Shown here: positions 62,601 to 64,000 of the stretch, in pieces | How positions within the stretch are numbered: position 1 is the stretch's first letter | Layout of the letters: the number at the start of each line of letters is the position of its first letter | Assembly (NCBI RefSeq): GCF_900115865.1 | Contig: NZ_FOXY01000011.1 | Coordinates: 1 to 64,000, forward strand | Reading direction: 5' to 3' | Length of the DNA: 64,000 nucleotides | From: Donghicola eburneus | GTDB lineage: Bacteria; Pseudomonadota; Alphaproteobacteria; Rhodobacterales; Rhodobacteraceae | The notes under the pieces: model-generated | What the model was told of the DNA's origin: nothing | Database searches by the model: none | What the model saw: the letters and a program-made list of their open reading frames with translations, nothing else | Made by a program: the position numbers and the translations under genes

Positions 62601-63740
62601 TCACAGAAATTCGATTGTTTCTAGAATTGCATCGGTGTGAAAACCGCCTCCGGAAATCACGACGACGCCGGTATCTAAACCGTCAATATTTGTTCGCAAG
62701 ATCAGGTTCATGTTGTTTGAATTGACGCTGTAGGTAAATTCGGTGCCTTCATCAAACACCAGACGGTCGATATCTCCGATGCGCTCATTGAAGTTTCCAG
62801 AGATATTGTCACGACCATAGCTCTCGTCACCCTTCAGGCGGAAGTCAAAGGTGTCGGTTGTTTTCCGCGAGGATGAACGAATGGTGTCGTCGCCAGCGCC
62901 GCCGTGTAGCAGGCCGCGACCATAAATGTTGTCGTTCCCCTCGTCTCCGAACAAACGGTTATTTCCCTTTGTGTCGTAGATCTCGTCGTCGCCCTCGCCT
63001 CCAGAAACACGGTCATTCCCTCGGCCTCCGGCAAGGTAGGCGTCGTCGCCTCCCTCACCAAAGATTTTGTCGCGGCCGCCCTGTCCATCAATATTATCGG
63101 CGCCATCGCCCCCGCGAATGACGTCGCGTCCACCGCCCGAGCGGACAAGGGTCATGCCGTCACCTAGGAGAACTTTGTCATTTCCCGAGCCGCTGTTGAC
63201 ACTGGTGTCTTCGTCCCTAGCGCGTAAATCGATTACGTCGTGGCCCCCGAAGCTAAAGAGGGTAATGCCGTCTTGTAAAAATGTAGATCCAGGCTTTGCG
63301 ATGTATCGATCATTGCCTTCTGTCAAAACCTGATAACCGGGGTCCTCTGCATCACCATCTAATATAAATCGGAAACTCTCGCCCGCGAGAAAATCGGCGA
63401 TCGCCGTCTCGTCCCCAGAATCATAAGCATCAATGGCTGGCTCTAGCGTTTCCATGTCCCACTGAAGGCCCTTCCAAACCTGAAATTTCTCGCCTTCGTA
63501 GAAAAATGTAATCTTCTTCACTGTGTAATCAGTCATCTCGCCGCCGGAGAACGTGAAGGATCCGTCGAGCTTTGCGAACATGTTCAGTCCACTGTGCTCT
63601 ACTTGGAGTGTTTTGGCACTCGCGCTTGTGATGTCTGAATCACCCACCAAAATATCTTCAAGGTGAGGGCCACCAAAGTACGCTCTTTGATCCCATCCAA
63701 TAACAGTTGGGGTTCGTCCAAAATTGATAATTGTTGCCAT
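62601..63740 (-). CDS. RTX Ca2+-binding repeat protein
   Basis: 379 residues. The N-terminal 150 residues contain GGPHLEDILVGDSDI and FTFSGGEMTDYTVKKITFFY, shared in part with the broken RTX gene at 46636-46908. Residues about 165-300 carry RTX-like repeats (GSGNDKVLLGDGMTLVRSGG, GDGADNIDGQGGRDKIFGEG, GDDEIYDTKGNNRLFGDEGN). A C-terminal beta region (LVFDEGTEFTYSVNSNNMNL to FHTDAILETIEFL) is typical of type I secreted proteins. Secreted and Ca2+-binding by family; function unknown. Confidence 0.82.
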   Translation of the reverse strand: MATIINFGRTPTVIGWDQRAYFGGPHLEDILVGDSDITSASAKTLQVEHSGLNMFAKLDGSFTFSGGEMTDYTVKKITFFYEGEKFQVWKGLQWDMETLEPAIDAYDSGDETAIADFLAGESFRFILDGDAEDPGYQVLTEGNDRYIAKPGSTFLQDGITLFSFGGHDVIDLRARDEDTSVNSGSGNDKVLLGDGMTLVRSGGGRDVIRGGDGADNIDGQGGRDKIFGEGGDDAYLAGGRGNDRVSGGEGDDEIYDTKGNNRLFGDEGNDNIYGRGLLHGGAGDDTIRSSSRKTTDTFDFRLKGDESYGRDNISGNFNERIGDIDRLVFDEGTEFTYSVNSNNMNLILRTNIDGLDTGVVVISGGGFHTDAILETIEFL

Positions 63741-63972
63741 TTCAAGTTATCCACGAAATTTGTGATCACACATTACAAGATAGATTACATCATTTCAGAT
63801 GGCCTCCGCAACTAACAGGATCCCAAGTTAACGGCACAGGTTAACTGTCTCCCAATGCAGAGTGTTGGTAATCCTACATTTTCAATGTGCACCTTCGGTT
63901 TTGCACGCAAATCGGCTTGAGCAGTTCCTGCTAATCCATGAAGCTTTCGCGTAACGAGCGGAGGAGATGCCT

Positions 63973-64000
63973 ATGGATTGTGTGATCGGGATCGACGTGG
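63973..64000 (+). CDS. Start of a probable FGGY-family carbohydrate kinase (partial)
   Basis: A strong ribosome-binding site (GGAGGAGATG) precedes the ATG at 63973. Only nine residues are visible (MDCVIGIDV), which fit the phosphate-1 loop start of FGGY kinases (IGIDVGTxS). The rest lies outside the window. It would pair well with the Gfo/Idh/MocA oxidoreductase upstream. Confidence 0.45.

Overview
The window looks like a chromosomal segment of a marine roseobacter-type alphaproteobacterium (Rhodobacterales). This is inferred from gene content and style only: a Hint-domain protein end, RTX/haemolysin-type Ca2+-binding proteins, a TRAP transporter with an FCD-type GntR regulator, many ABC systems, DUF6880, DUF3817 and DUF475 proteins, and GC-rich codon use outside the polysaccharide island. 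No rRNA, tRNA, CRISPR array, intact insertion sequence or prophage was seen.

Layout. 1-6.2 kb holds small secreted or membrane proteins (two similar Cys-containing exported proteins, an MBL-fold protein with a degenerate metal motif, DUF3817, an SGNH lipoprotein, DUF6880). 6.2-14.8 kb is a catabolic operon: a GntR/FCD repressor is divergent from TRAP DctPQM, then a PdxA-family dehydrogenase, a DenD-like sugar-acid dehydrogenase, a TIM-barrel isomerase and a DhaK-DhaL fusion kinase. It fits uptake and breakdown of a four-carbon sugar acid. 14.8-22.2 kb holds a soluble GAF histidine kinase and a LuxR-type regulator, divergent from a sugar ABC transporter with an SMP-30-like lactonase. The shared intergenic region contains an 18-bp near-continuous palindrome.

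22.8-41.2 kb is a surface-polysaccharide island: four sulfotransferase-like genes (one fused to a hexapeptide acyltransferase, one to a long coiled coil), the dTDP-L-rhamnose genes rfbCBDA, UDP-galactopyranose mutase, and at least four glycosyltransferases. It suggests a sulfated polymer containing rhamnose and galactofuranose. Several genes here are visibly more AT-rich than the flanks.

41.2-46.9 kb carries a 1241-residue protein of unknown role ending in a lamin-tail-like domain, a fragment of an alcohol dehydrogenase, and an RTX gene split by a frameshift. 47-58.6 kb is a second catabolic region: a DapA-family lyase, a second PdxA, a DUF1537 kinase, a GntR/FCD regulator, an iron-type alcohol dehydrogenase, a sialidase-fold protein without a signal peptide, and a peptide/oligosaccharide-type ABC transporter. 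Repeated inverted sequences in its divergent promoters look like operators. 58.6-64 kb has DUF475, MFS and Gfo/Idh/MocA proteins, a decayed LysR-like C-terminus, a second RTX protein and the start of a probable FGGY kinase.

Two features recur. Each periplasmic binding-protein gene is followed by a strong hairpin before the next transporter gene. Gene debris (ADH, RTX and LysR-like remnants) clusters at the edges of the polysaccharide and RTX segments, suggesting repeated insertion and deletion there.
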